From: Desulfoluna butyratoxydans
Lineage (GTDB): Bacteria; Desulfobacterota; Desulfobacteria; Desulfobacterales; Desulfolunaceae
Assembly (NCBI RefSeq): GCF_900699765.1
Contig: NZ_CAADHO010000008.1
Coordinates: forward strand, 62,001 to 126,000
Direction of reading: 5' to 3'
Length of the DNA: 64,000 bases
In this document: positions 8,643 to 17,425 of the stretch, piece by piece
Position numbering within the stretch: position 1 is the first letter of the stretch
How the letters are laid out: the number at the start of each line of letters is the position of its first letter
Translations under genes and position numbers: made by a program
Notes under the pieces: model-generated
Databases searched by the model: none
The model's input: the letters and a program-made list of their open reading frames with translations, nothing else
Told to the model about the DNA's origin: nothing

Positions 8643-11081
8643 ATGAAATACGTTATTCGTACAATGTATCTTCTTTATATCCTGCTACTTCTCATACCCC
8701 GTCCTGGGTACAGTTCAGACAGCCCTATTACTTTACGTGTAGGGATCTGCGAGGCTCGACCATTCTGCTTTACAGATACCGACGGCACCCCACGGGGACT
8801 TTACCCTGACCTGATCAACCACATCGCCGCCCAGGAACAGTGGGACATCACGTTTATTTACGGTACCTGGGAGCAGGGGCTGGAACGATTACAGAAGGAA
8901 GAGATCGACCTGATCACCGCCATTGCCTTTTCCCCCGAACGCAGCCTCACCATGGACTTCAACCAAGAATCGGTATTTGAAGAGTGGGGACAGGTCTTTA
9001 TAAAACAGGGAAGCCCCATTCGCTCCATTCAAAACCTTGAAGGAAAACGCGTGGCCGTAACGGCCAAAGATATCAGCGGTATCAACTTCCAAAAAACCGC
9101 AAAAAAACTGGGCATCACCTGCCACATCAAGGAATATCCATCCTCCACAGCGGTCTTTGCTTCGGTAAGAGAAGGAAAGGTTGATGCAGGGGTTGCCACG
9201 CAGCTTAACGGGCTCTACCGGTCCCACGGACCGTCCCTGGTCCCAAGCCCCATTCAGTTTTCGCCATTTTCCATTGCTTTTGCCGCAAAAAAAGGCCTCC
9301 AGGGAGACACTCTATCCACCATCGACCGATACCTCACTCAATGGAAGAATCAAACGGACTCGTTCTACGATCAATGCATCACCCACTGGACAGGTCTGAC
9401 AGCCTATGAAAAAACGGTGACTCAGCGATGGCCATTGCTGGCGGTGGTTATCATTGCCATGGTATCGGCCATGCTGTTCTACCTGAACAGGGCCCTGAAG
9501 CTCACCGTCACGAACCGCACCCGGGAACTGGAATACCAGAAAAAACTGTACAAGGACCTTGTGGAGAGCGCCAACAGCATCGTCCTCAGGATGGACAAAT
9601 ACGGCCGTGTCCTGTTCCTCAACCGCTTCGGCCTGGAGCTCTTCGGCTACACGCGGGAAGAGATATACGGACGCAACGTCCTGGGCACGATCATCTCCCC
9701 GGAGGCAGCCCGGGCCCTGCACATCAACAACCTCGACAATGAGACCTTCGACCTGCTGGAGAGCCATGCCCTCATTGAAAATGAAAACACCTGCAAGGAC
9801 GGACGCACGGTCTATATCCAGTGGAGCAACCGGGCCATCACCGACGACCTGGGCCGTTTCCAGGAGATCCTGAGCATCGGTATAGACATCAGCCAGCGCC
9901 GCCAGCTGGAGACCAGCCTCTACCAGGCCCAGAAGATGGAAGCCATCGGCACCCTGGCCGGAGGCATCGCCCACGACTTCAACAACATCCTGACGGTGAT
10001 CTTCGGCTACACCGAACTGGCCCAGCTTCATCTCAACACCCCGAAAAAAGTCAAAGAGGCCCTGGAACAGATCACCCAGGGGGGCTTAAGGGCCAAGGAG
10101 CTGGTCTCCCAGATCCTCACCTTCAGCAGGAAGACCGAACCGGAAAAGCAATCCCTCCAGCCCCTGTTAATCATCAAGGAAACCGTGAAACTCCTGAGGC
10201 CATCCCTGCCGTCCACCATCGACATCGAGAGCATTATCCAGTCCAAAAGCCTCATTCACGCAGACCCCACCCAGATTCACCAGGTCATCATGAACCTGTG
10301 CACCAACGCCTACCATGCCATGGAAACCACCGGGGGCACCCTTCGCGTGTCCCTGACGGATGTCTGTATCGACGCCCCGATATCCGACGCGCCCTATGCC
10401 CCGGGGGAGTACATCCTCCTTGAGGTCTCCGATACAGGCTGCGGCATCGACCAGAGACACCTTGCGCATATCTTTGACCCGTACTTCACCACCAAGGAAA
10501 AGGGAAAAGGGACGGGCCTGGGACTCTCCGTGGTCCACGCCATCGTCAAAGAGCATCATGGGCACATCAGCGTGCACAGCCAGCCCGGGGTCGGCACCAC
10601 CTTTAAAATCCACGTCCCACGCCTCCACCAGAAAAACGGCCCTGCCCTCTCCTCCCCCGACCAGGGACAGCCAGGCGGCGCCAACGAGACAATCCTTGTG
10701 GTGGACGACGAAAAGAAAATCACGGACAGCCTCTCGGACCTTCTCTGTCTGCACGGCTACGCAACGCGGACCTTCACCGACGGTGCCCGTGCCCTGGCCT
10801 GCTTCAAGGAGGCACCGGACACCTTCGACCTGGTCCTTACCGACGTCACCATGCCCGGCATGACCGGCATGGAACTGATCCGTGAAATAACCGCCATCCG
10901 CCCGGGACTCCCGGCCCTCCTCTTCTCGGGGTACAGCACCCCCCCGGACGACTTTCTGACGGATCTCGGCAACACCGATTACCTCCAGAAGCCCATGGAC
11001 ACCGGCACGCTGCTGGAAAAAATCAGGGCGCAGCTGATCCGTGACACAGCCGAACCCGATGCCGCGCCAGAAGCCCCCTGA
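8643..11081 (+). CDS. Hybrid sensor histidine kinase with periplasmic solute-binding domain
   Basis: An 812-residue membrane sensor. Residues 1-24 are a signal segment, and about 29-255 form an SBP_bac_3-type ligand-binding domain (LRVGICEARPFCFTDTDG...GLYPDL). TM2 lies at about 264-284, then a PAS domain near 305-425. The phosphoacceptor His is H444 in GGIAHDFNNIL. The ATPase domain shows NLCTNAYHAM, DTGCGI and GTGLGLS. A C-terminal receiver has DD at 688-689 and phosphoacceptor D734 (LTDVTMPG). The ligand is probably a small amino-acid-like solute, by analogy with the domain family. The ribosome-binding site is weak. No partner regulator lies next to it. The sensor half is AT-richer than the kinase half. 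Confidence 0.92.
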   Translation: MKYVIRTMYLLYILLLLIPRPGYSSDSPITLRVGICEARPFCFTDTDGTPRGLYPDLINHIAAQEQWDITFIYGTWEQGLERLQKEEIDLITAIAFSPERSLTMDFNQESVFEEWGQVFIKQGSPIRSIQNLEGKRVAVTAKDISGINFQKTAKKLGITCHIKEYPSSTAVFASVREGKVDAGVATQLNGLYRSHGPSLVPSPIQFSPFSIAFAAKKGLQGDTLSTIDRYLTQWKNQTDSFYDQCITHWTGLTAYEKTVTQRWPLLAVVIIAMVSAMLFYLNRALKLTVTNRTRELEYQKKLYKDLVESANSIVLRMDKYGRVLFLNRFGLELFGYTREEIYGRNVLGTIISPEAARALHINNLDNETFDLLESHALIENENTCKDGRTVYIQWSNRAITDDLGRFQEILSIGIDISQRRQLETSLYQAQKMEAIGTLAGGIAHDFNNILTVIFGYTELAQLHLNTPKKVKEALEQITQGGLRAKELVSQILTFSRKTEPEKQSLQPLLIIKETVKLLRPSLPSTIDIESIIQSKSLIHADPTQIHQVIMNLCTNAYHAMETTGGTLRVSLTDVCIDAPISDAPYAPGEYILLEVSDTGCGIDQRHLAHIFDPYFTTKEKGKGTGLGLSVVHAIVKEHHGHISVHSQPGVGTTFKIHVPRLHQKNGPALSSPDQGQPGGANETILVVDDEKKITDSLSDLLCLHGYATRTFTDGARALACFKEAPDTFDLVLTDVTMPGMTGMELIREITAIRPGLPALLFSGYSTPPDDFLTDLGNTDYLQKPMDTGTLLEKIRAQLIRDTAEPDAAPEAP

Positions 11082-11104
11082 GCGATACCAATCCGCCAGA
11101 AATA

Positions 11105-11142
11105 AAAAAGCCCCGCCGTCTTTCGACGGCGGGGCTTTTTTT
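11105..11142. terminator. Bidirectional intrinsic terminator
   Basis: AAAAGCCCCGCCGTC pairs perfectly with GACGGCGGGGCTTTT around TTTC. It has A and T tracts on both sides, so it can serve both the hybrid kinase and the convergent BCCT gene. Confidence 0.92.
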
Positions 11143-11173
11143 GCGAGCTGCAACCCTCGGAAGGGAAAAAGGG

Positions 11174-12736
11174 CTACAGCTCGTCCGTGGTGGAGAGGTA
11201 GATGGAATGCTTTTCGATCTCCTCGGCGTTCATGCTGCCGAAGGTCTCTTTGATATACCCCAGGGTTTTGTAGGCCAGCACGGTGAAGATAGGCATCATG
11301 GGAACGATGATCAGCACCGGAAAGGACTTGAGGATATTCAGGTTGGCATGGATCAGGAGGAACACAATGGGAATAACGGTCAGAAGCAGGCACCAGAAAA
11401 GGCGAAACATGGGAGAGACGTTGGCGTCGTTGTCCAGCCGCTTGGTGGCGATCCCTGCAAGGGAGTAGGAGGTCCCGTCAAGGGTGGTGACGGTGAACAG
11501 AACCATGGTGACAAGGTAAATCAGGGTCATCAGGCCCGGAAACGGTGTCTGTCCGAAGGCTGCCTTCACAAGCTCTGTGGGCTGCCCGCTGTTGATCAGA
11601 CCCACGGCATCAACGGCGCCGGTGTTCTGAAGGTTCATGGTAAAGGTGCCGCACACCCCAAAGATCAGGCAGGTCCCCAGGGTCCCTGCCCCCACAAGGA
11701 TAAGAATCACATCACGGAGCCTGTGTCCTTTGGAAATCTTGGTGATAAACACCCCGATACCCGGAGAATAGGAGATCCAGTTTGCCAGGAAAAAGATGGT
11801 CCAGTACTGAGGAAACAAAGAGCTGCCGAAGGGGTCGGTGTTGGTGCTCATGCGGATGTACTTGCTCAGCATCACACCGATACCGTTGGTGGTGTTGTTC
11901 AAAATAAGGGCCGTGGGACCGACAATGAACACCAGGCACACAAGCCCTGCACAGATATAGATGGTGGCGTTGCTCAACCGGGCCATGCCTTTTTCAATGC
12001 CGATGTAGGAGCTCAAGGAGAAGACCACGGAAAGAGCCAGGATCACGCCGATCCCCAAAAACAGGTTATCGGGAATACCGGTGAGCTGGCTTAAGTTGGC
12101 CGAGATCATGGGAATACCCAGGCCCAGGGTCAGGGCCGTGGCCGCCAGGGTCGTGATGATGAACAAAAGGTCGATGAGCTTTTGGGCCCACAGGGGCAAG
12201 GCGTCGTTGAACATGCTATTCACCACACCGCTCAAGCTCATCTTGCGGCTGCGCTTGATATAGAAGACAACGCTGAAGGGAATGGCCACGATCAGGTAGG
12301 TAAACCACCCGGCCGCGCCCCAGTGGAACATGTTGTAGGCGGCCGCGTACTCCATGGACATGGCCTTGTCCACAATGCCGAACTGAGGATCCATGTAATA
12401 ATAGATACTCTCGATGAACGCCCAGTACATGGTACTGGCACCCATGCCGGCAGAAAGGGCCATGGCAAAGAGCTGAAACTTATTGAAGGCGGGCTTGTCG
12501 CCCCCTAAACGAATGTTGCCGTATTTGGACAGGGCAAGGAACAGCAGGACAACCGTCGCAAACACGGTGTACCACAGAAATCCGGTGCCCAGGTTCACCA
12601 CGGTAAAGTTGAGCATGGAGCCCATGGTGCCCTTGACGGAATCCGGGTAAAGGACAGCCAACACCCCCAGCAGCAGGACACAGGAGAAACTTACCAGGGT
12701 AAGTTTCAGGTCTACTTCAAACTTACTGAATTTCAT
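11174..12736 (-). CDS. BCCT-family transporter (betaine/carnitine/choline type)
   Basis: A 520-residue membrane protein with about twelve hydrophobic segments. The BCCT pattern is recognisable in the glycine-rich membrane segment (SAGMGASTMYWAF) and in the segment WISYSPGIGVFITKISKG, which corresponds to the family signature. The aromatic residues that normally form the trimethylammonium box are partly changed, so the substrate may differ from glycine betaine. It is an inner-membrane secondary transporter. It is the last gene of a three-gene minus-strand operon, 9 bases after the enolase-superfamily gene, with GGAGCGG before its ATG. The context suggests uptake of the compound that the two enzymes degrade. 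Confidence 0.85.
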   Translation of the reverse strand: MKFSKFEVDLKLTLVSFSCVLLLGVLAVLYPDSVKGTMGSMLNFTVVNLGTGFLWYTVFATVVLLFLALSKYGNIRLGGDKPAFNKFQLFAMALSAGMGASTMYWAFIESIYYYMDPQFGIVDKAMSMEYAAAYNMFHWGAAGWFTYLIVAIPFSVVFYIKRSRKMSLSGVVNSMFNDALPLWAQKLIDLLFIITTLAATALTLGLGIPMISANLSQLTGIPDNLFLGIGVILALSVVFSLSSYIGIEKGMARLSNATIYICAGLVCLVFIVGPTALILNNTTNGIGVMLSKYIRMSTNTDPFGSSLFPQYWTIFFLANWISYSPGIGVFITKISKGHRLRDVILILVGAGTLGTCLIFGVCGTFTMNLQNTGAVDAVGLINSGQPTELVKAAFGQTPFPGLMTLIYLVTMVLFTVTTLDGTSYSLAGIATKRLDNDANVSPMFRLFWCLLLTVIPIVFLLIHANLNILKSFPVLIIVPMMPIFTVLAYKTLGYIKETFGSMNAEEIEKHSIYLSTTDEL

Positions 12737-12745
12737 CTCCGCTCC

Positions 12746-13873
12746 TTATTCAAACACGTAGCTTGCGATGGACGCCTCTTTGACGGCGTCCCAATCCATG
12801 TCGACCCCCAGGCCGTTGCCTTCCGGGGCGTGAACATACCCTTCCTTGTCGGTTCGGATGGGGGTATTGCTCCCCAGCTCAAAGCTTTCGTAAGGATAGA
12901 ACTGCTCAAAGTAGTTGCAGTTGTGGTGGGCCAGGGCCACGTGCAGGTTGGCGGCCTGGGTGATGGTGTAGCCCATGCTCTGGATCTCAAGGCGCTTGGA
13001 ATGGCCTTCGGCAATGGCAAAACACTTGTTCAAAGGCGTGATACCGCCACACACCGTGGCATCCTGGCGCACATCGGACCAGAAACCGTTGCCCAGGGCG
13101 TAGGTCACCTCCTGGAGAGTGAGCAGGCAGTTTCCGTGGCTGGAGATCTCAAGATCCGTCTTATCCACAAGGCGCTGATAGGTCTTGTAATCGTAATCGG
13201 AGACAGGGGCCTCGAGCCACTCCCAGTCGTAACGCTCCATGAGCCGGGCCATCTTCATGGCCTCCTCCGGGGAATAGAAGGTGGCAGTATCCAGCATAAA
13301 GCGGATCCCGGTGTCCTTGTAGCGTTCCTGCACGGCGTTGACCAGGGCCAGGTCTTTCTTGAAAACACAGTAGCAGTGCAGCTTGATGGCGGTAAAACCG
13401 TGCGCGATACACTCGTCGATGTAGGGCATGTACTCTTCAACGGTGTCGAACATGGGGGTGGAGGCGTAGGAGAGCATCTTGGTCCTCGCCCCGCCCAGGA
13501 GCATGTAGAGCGGCATGCCGGCTTTTTTGCCCTTGATGTCCCAGGCTGCGATGTCGATGGGGGACTTGGCGGGCAGGCCGCCCCAAGTACAACGGGACAT
13601 AAGCCAGGAGTAAAGCTCCTCGGTCATCAGGGGGTTCTTGCCGATAAGCCCGGGGACCACCGTTCGCATGGCCTCGATGATGCACCGGTCAAAATCGTTT
13701 TCGGTGTAACTGATGGTGGCCCCCACACCCTCGGTGCCGTCTTCCGTGACAAGGCGCACTATGTTGTTGGTGTAAAGCAGGGGTTCCTGGTTGTCCGCCC
13801 ATGGGATGGGAGGCGCTTCACGGTCTGCGACGGCATATAACTCCACTCGATTGATCCTGCAATTGTTCATCAT
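12746..13873 (-). CDS. Mandelate racemase/muconate lactonizing enzyme family protein
   Basis: A 375-residue enolase-superfamily enzyme with the N-terminal capping domain and barrel. Likely metal ligands are D195 (FMLDTATF), E221 (WLEAP) and N248 (SSHGN). An Asn third ligand is unusual but known in the glucarate dehydratase group. The base motif is K164-Leu-H166 instead of the common Lys-x-Lys. The usual barrel His of the His-Asp dyad appears to be missing, as no His occurs at residues 292-310. D271 (QDATVCGGIT) is present. It could be a racemase, epimerase or dehydratase acting on a carboxylate. Its place between an FAD enzyme and a BCCT transporter favours a betaine-like substrate, by inference. 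AAGGAG precedes the double ATG start. Confidence 0.85.
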   Translation of the reverse strand: MMNNCRINRVELYAVADREAPPIPWADNQEPLLYTNNIVRLVTEDGTEGVGATISYTENDFDRCIIEAMRTVVPGLIGKNPLMTEELYSWLMSRCTWGGLPAKSPIDIAAWDIKGKKAGMPLYMLLGGARTKMLSYASTPMFDTVEEYMPYIDECIAHGFTAIKLHCYCVFKKDLALVNAVQERYKDTGIRFMLDTATFYSPEEAMKMARLMERYDWEWLEAPVSDYDYKTYQRLVDKTDLEISSHGNCLLTLQEVTYALGNGFWSDVRQDATVCGGITPLNKCFAIAEGHSKRLEIQSMGYTITQAANLHVALAHHNCNYFEQFYPYESFELGSNTPIRTDKEGYVHAPEGNGLGVDMDWDAVKEASIASYVFE

Positions 13874-13967
13874 CCACTCCTTTTCGCGTTATATGACAGC
13901 AAGGTGTCAGCGTTCGTGATGGGCCCTTTCGAAAAAAACGCCGTTGTCTGTTCCGGGCCCGTGATAT

Positions 13968-15347
13968 TTAAAGGGCGCTGCCGTTTTCGACCATGCGGCG
14001 GCGCAACTCGTCGGTATCCACGTCCTTGTATCCGGTACCGGCCTCAAGGCGAAGCGCTGTGGCAACAGCCGCTGCATGGCCGTATTCAAAGCACTGGGCG
14101 GTCACCCGGGCAGAGGCCAGGGCTTCATGCTCCGCGCTCAAACTGCGCCCGGCAACAATGACGTTATCCAGCTCCGGGTGCACCAGGGTCCCATAGGGCA
14201 CCTCGTAATAATCATCGATAAGCCAGTGCAGCTTGGAGACCTCCCCGGCATGAAGCTCAATGGGCCAGGATGAGCGGACAATGCCGTCGGCGGCCTTGGT
14301 GCACTGTGCCACATGGGCATTGGTCAGGGTCACCGTGCCCTTGATGCTGCGGGTCTGGCGAACCCCCACCTCAGGGGGCACATCCATGAGCTCCGAATCT
14401 TCAAACCCGCTGACATTTTCCTTGAAAAATCGATGGTATTCGCGGACAGCCCGACGGCCTGAAATCTCCGCATGGGTTCGGTCTCCGGGGTTGATAACAT
14501 TAAGCATCTCCCCCCCCTGACCGGCGAGCTGGGTGCAGTTCATCAAAAACACGGACCGCGTGGGGGTGGGAAAGACCCAGATGTGATTTCGCGGGGTATC
14601 GTAGGTTCCCTTCTCAAAAGCCTCGGTGAGTTTGCGGGTCAGGCTCTCGGGGCAAATGGTGTTCCTGCCGAAGCAGTCGTAGTACCCCGCCTCCTCCACA
14701 TGGGAGAGACGAAACATCATGGTGGGGTTCTGGATGGCGCCGTTATCCCCGAAGGTGTAGGCGCAACCGGCCTTGGTCATGACGGCCGCATCGCCCGTGC
14801 AATCGATAAATGCCCCGGCCTTTACGTGGGTTCTCCCTGCGCTGGACTCCAGCTGCACGGAGGTCAGCCGGTCCCCCTTTCGGGTCACCGCGGTCACCAG
14901 GGTATGATAAAGGCACCGGACACCGGCCTCCTCCAAGAGGTCATCGGCCACCTCACGCCAGACAAAGGGATCGAAGGTCACCACATGGGTGCTCCCGTAA
15001 ATCTGGGGTTCGGTCACCCCTCCCCGCTCGGCAAGGCGGATTTTGAATTCACCGGCAAACCCGAAGACAAGCTGCTTTGGCTCCTTGGCCTCGATCTCCT
15101 CCTGGGCCTGGTACAGGCCACAGATGGTTCCGGAAAGCCCTGCCACCGCAGCGCCCCCGCAAAATCCGTTCTTCTCCACCAGCACAGTGGAAAGCCCCTG
15201 CCGCGCACAAACCGTTGCGGCAGCCACACCGGCAGGGCCGCCGCCGCACACAACGACATCCGCCTCCAGAAGAAGGGGCGCCTCCTCATCGGTTAACGCC
15301 GTCTCTTTCCAGGAATCCATAAATGATGTATCAGTGGTATATTTCAT
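13968..15347 (-). CDS. FAD-dependent oxidoreductase (FAD_oxidored family)
   Basis: A 459-residue flavoprotein. Residues 30-55 form the dinucleotide-binding fold (VVVCGGGPAGVAAA), followed by EKNGFCGGAAVAG, as in the family that includes many catabolic oxidoreductases. A second FAD-contact segment is FIDCTGDAAV, and the C-terminal one is NVIVAGRSLSAEHEALASARV. No membrane segment is present, so it is cytosolic. It is the first gene of the minus-strand operon with the enolase-superfamily enzyme (94-base gap) and the BCCT transporter. The likely role is an oxidation step in breakdown of the imported compound; the substrate is unknown. Confidence 0.85.
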   Translation of the reverse strand: MKYTTDTSFMDSWKETALTDEEAPLLLEADVVVCGGGPAGVAAATVCARQGLSTVLVEKNGFCGGAAVAGLSGTICGLYQAQEEIEAKEPKQLVFGFAGEFKIRLAERGGVTEPQIYGSTHVVTFDPFVWREVADDLLEEAGVRCLYHTLVTAVTRKGDRLTSVQLESSAGRTHVKAGAFIDCTGDAAVMTKAGCAYTFGDNGAIQNPTMMFRLSHVEEAGYYDCFGRNTICPESLTRKLTEAFEKGTYDTPRNHIWVFPTPTRSVFLMNCTQLAGQGGEMLNVINPGDRTHAEISGRRAVREYHRFFKENVSGFEDSELMDVPPEVGVRQTRSIKGTVTLTNAHVAQCTKAADGIVRSSWPIELHAGEVSKLHWLIDDYYEVPYGTLVHPELDNVIVAGRSLSAEHEALASARVTAQCFEYGHAAAVATALRLEAGTGYKDVDTDELRRRMVENGSAL

Positions 15348-15987
15348 AACCTTCTTATTTTATATTTCTTCATCATTAATTTAAAATTAATCACCAACCG
15401 ATACATCAGCTTGTATATCAATTATCAATCCTTGGCAACACCCACCTCAAAATTTGATCCACACCACCCTTGTTTAGCACCTTAAAACGGCATTTATCCA
15501 AAAAGATATATCACAACAAACCAAAACTAAAGTTTTGAAATAAAACATTAAAATCGATAAAATCCCAGCACAGACAAAAAATACTTCAACAAAACCTTTA
15601 TTTGAAACACATCATCCGAATCAACTCCCACACAGCCCCATTATCGGTCTGCATACCATACTAATATGTCAATAATTCCATCCTCCTTTCTTATGAATTC
15701 AAGGGAGTTTTATTATTTCATGGCACAGATTCCCGACAGCTGGTATAACCAAATCAATGCATTCTGATATATTAATTTACACTACGGGCCAAAAGTGCAA
15801 TACAGATCCAAAAAAAGGGAAAATAAAGTCTCAGCGAATATACCCCCGTAAGCAGAAGCCCAACAAAGAAACATGATTTGCTTGCATGTCAGCTCTGTGA
15901 TATGTCACTTAAATTTTATTTTTGCATACCAAGCATTCCAACAACCCTGCGTGAACCCATTTGTCGCCGCCGGGATACGAGGTCATC
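15348..15987. promoter_or_regulatory. AT-rich divergent control region of the BCCT cassette
   Basis: This 640-bp spacer is far more AT-rich than its surroundings and separates the catabolic operon from the GntR gene. Three similar words fit a GntR/FCD-type operator: TTGTATATCAA at 15411-15421, CTGCATACCAT at 15649-15659 and TTGCATACCAA at 15922-15932. The first and third agree at 9 of 11 positions and are near-palindromic. They lie near both gene starts and in the middle, which would permit looping repression. This is pattern matching by eye. No gene is seen in the spacer. Confidence 0.45.
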
Positions 15988-16620
15988 ATGTCAAAAACCC
16001 TTTCGGAAACAGCCCGCCTTGAAATCGAACGGATGCTTGTGTTCGGTGAAATAAACGTCTCCACCCTCTATTCAGAGAACAAGCTGGCAGCCCTATTGAA
16101 CCTGGGGCGCACACCGGTACGGGAAGCCCTGCAAAAGCTTGAGCATGAAAACATGCTGCGAATCCACCCACGAAAAGGGATCGAGTTCCTCAGCATCACC
16201 CCCGAACAGCAAGTGCAACTCCTGGAGGTTCGCAAACAGATCGAACCCATCTGTCTGCGATACGCCATCTTGCGCGGCACAACCGCCCAGAAAAAAGAGA
16301 TGCTCCACCTTGGGGAGCAGATGGTGGCCTGCGCCGAACAACATGATGAAGAGGGCATGCTCAAATGCCTCCAGGACATCCACACCATCATCACAGACGC
16401 CACCGGGAACCCCTACTTCCACAACACCATCGAGCAGGTTCAGAGCCTTTCGCGCCGATTCTGGTTCGCCAACAAAATCGAGACCGACAACATGAAGGGC
16501 AGCCTGATCCACCGGAACATCATGAAAGCCATTGCCTTTGGGAACGAAAAGGAGGCATTGAAAAACTCCGAGCTCCTCATGGAACACCTGACAGAGTCCG
16601 CCTACCGAAAGATTCAATAG
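15988..16620 (+). CDS. GntR-family transcriptional regulator (FCD/FadR type)
   Basis: A 210-residue regulator with an N-terminal winged helix-turn-helix (SENKLAALLNLGRTPVREAL, then HPRKGIEFL) and a C-terminal all-helical effector domain of the FCD type, which usually binds an organic acid through a metal. GAGG lies a few bases before the chosen ATG. A TTG at 15961 also opens the frame but has no support. It is divergent from the FAD oxidoreductase/enolase-superfamily/BCCT operon and is the natural candidate for its repressor. Confidence 0.88.
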   Translation: MSKTLSETARLEIERMLVFGEINVSTLYSENKLAALLNLGRTPVREALQKLEHENMLRIHPRKGIEFLSITPEQQVQLLEVRKQIEPICLRYAILRGTTAQKKEMLHLGEQMVACAEQHDEEGMLKCLQDIHTIITDATGNPYFHNTIEQVQSLSRRFWFANKIETDNMKGSLIHRNIMKAIAFGNEKEALKNSELLMEHLTESAYRKIQ

Positions 16621-16665
16621 GGCCTCCCCCTCCCCTTTGCGCGCCGATGGCAAAGCATAAAATCA

Positions 16666-16701
16666 TTGACATGTAATTAGCGGCCTAACTATACTTACCC
16701 C
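16666..16701 (+). promoter_or_regulatory. marR promoter with embedded operator; likely leaderless start
   Basis: TTGACA at 16666-16671 and TATACT at 16690-16695 are separated by 18 bases, close to a consensus sigma70 promoter. Transcription would start about 7 bases beyond, at or next to the ATG at 16702, and no ribosome-binding site is present. CCTAACTA at 16684-16691 overlaps the -10 element. It is the reverse complement of the half-site inside the palindrome at 17298-17312, so the MarR protein probably represses its own gene. Confidence 0.6.
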
Positions 16702-17208
16702 ATGTTCAACCTACGCGACTTCCCAAACGACCCTATCTTTTCCCGCATGGAGCGGGACTACCCACAACTGGCGCCGGACGCTGTCTCAGCATTTCTGCGC
16801 CTCCTCGTTGCGGGCAGCGACTTTCTCGGGCGGCTGGACGCCCTCCTTTCCGGTCATGGCATCATGCACGGCAGATGGCTTGTCCTGATCCAGCTGCGAC
16901 GCCGGAAAATCCCCCGGGCATTGCCTTCTGAGCTGGCTCAGGAGCAAGGCGTAACCCGCGCCACCATGTCCGGCCTCCTCCGACAGCTTGAGCGGGACGG
17001 GCTCATCCGCCGACAGGAAGACCCCGCCGACGGACGCAAAGCCGCCGTGCTCCTCACAGACAAGGGAGAGGCCCTCCTGGACCGCATCATGCCCGAGTAC
17101 TACACCCTGGTAAATGAGCTCATGGCACCGCTGACGAACCCCGAGCAAAAATCCCTTGCAGGCATGCTGGACAAGCTGCTGATGCGACCGGCAGCCCCGG
17201 TCACCTGA
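16702..17208 (+). CDS. MarR-family transcriptional regulator
   Basis: A 168-residue dimeric winged-helix regulator. The recognition region is LPSELAQEQGVTRATMSGLLRQL (about residues 75-97), followed by the wing (RRQEDPADGRKAAVLLTDKG) and the dimerising C-terminal helices. The length is typical. The start lies about 7 bases after a strong -10 box, so the message may be leaderless. It precedes an aldo/keto reductase gene by 217 bases, and similar operator words occur before both genes. It therefore probably represses itself and the reductase. Confidence 0.9.
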   Translation: MFNLRDFPNDPIFSRMERDYPQLAPDAVSAFLRLLVAGSDFLGRLDALLSGHGIMHGRWLVLIQLRRRKIPRALPSELAQEQGVTRATMSGLLRQLERDGLIRRQEDPADGRKAAVLLTDKGEALLDRIMPEYYTLVNELMAPLTNPEQKSLAGMLDKLLMRPAAPVT

Positions 17209-17297
17209 AACACGCCGCGAGCGGTATCGCGATACGTAAACCATTGCATCAAAAACACATACATTCAGGCCAGCATGGCCAGACGGTATTTTTTTCG

Positions 17298-17327
17298 CCC
17301 TAATAGTTAGGGCCCTAATCATATAAT
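17298..17327 (+). promoter_or_regulatory. MarR-type palindromic operator and -10 element
   Basis: CCCTAATAGTTAGGG at 17298-17312 is a perfect palindrome with 6-base arms and a 3-base centre. A second CCCTAA follows immediately at 17313. TATAAT at 17322-17327 is a perfect -10 box. No good -35 element exists where expected, and the palindrome overlaps that position. It should control the aldo/keto reductase at 17426. Confidence 0.6.
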
Positions 17328-17425
17328 TATACATAACACGCACAGAATCGCCGCAGGCGTTTCCGAATACCCCAACCGATGTGGGGACGTTTTCGTCCCC
17401 ACACCCGCATCACAGGAGACCCACC

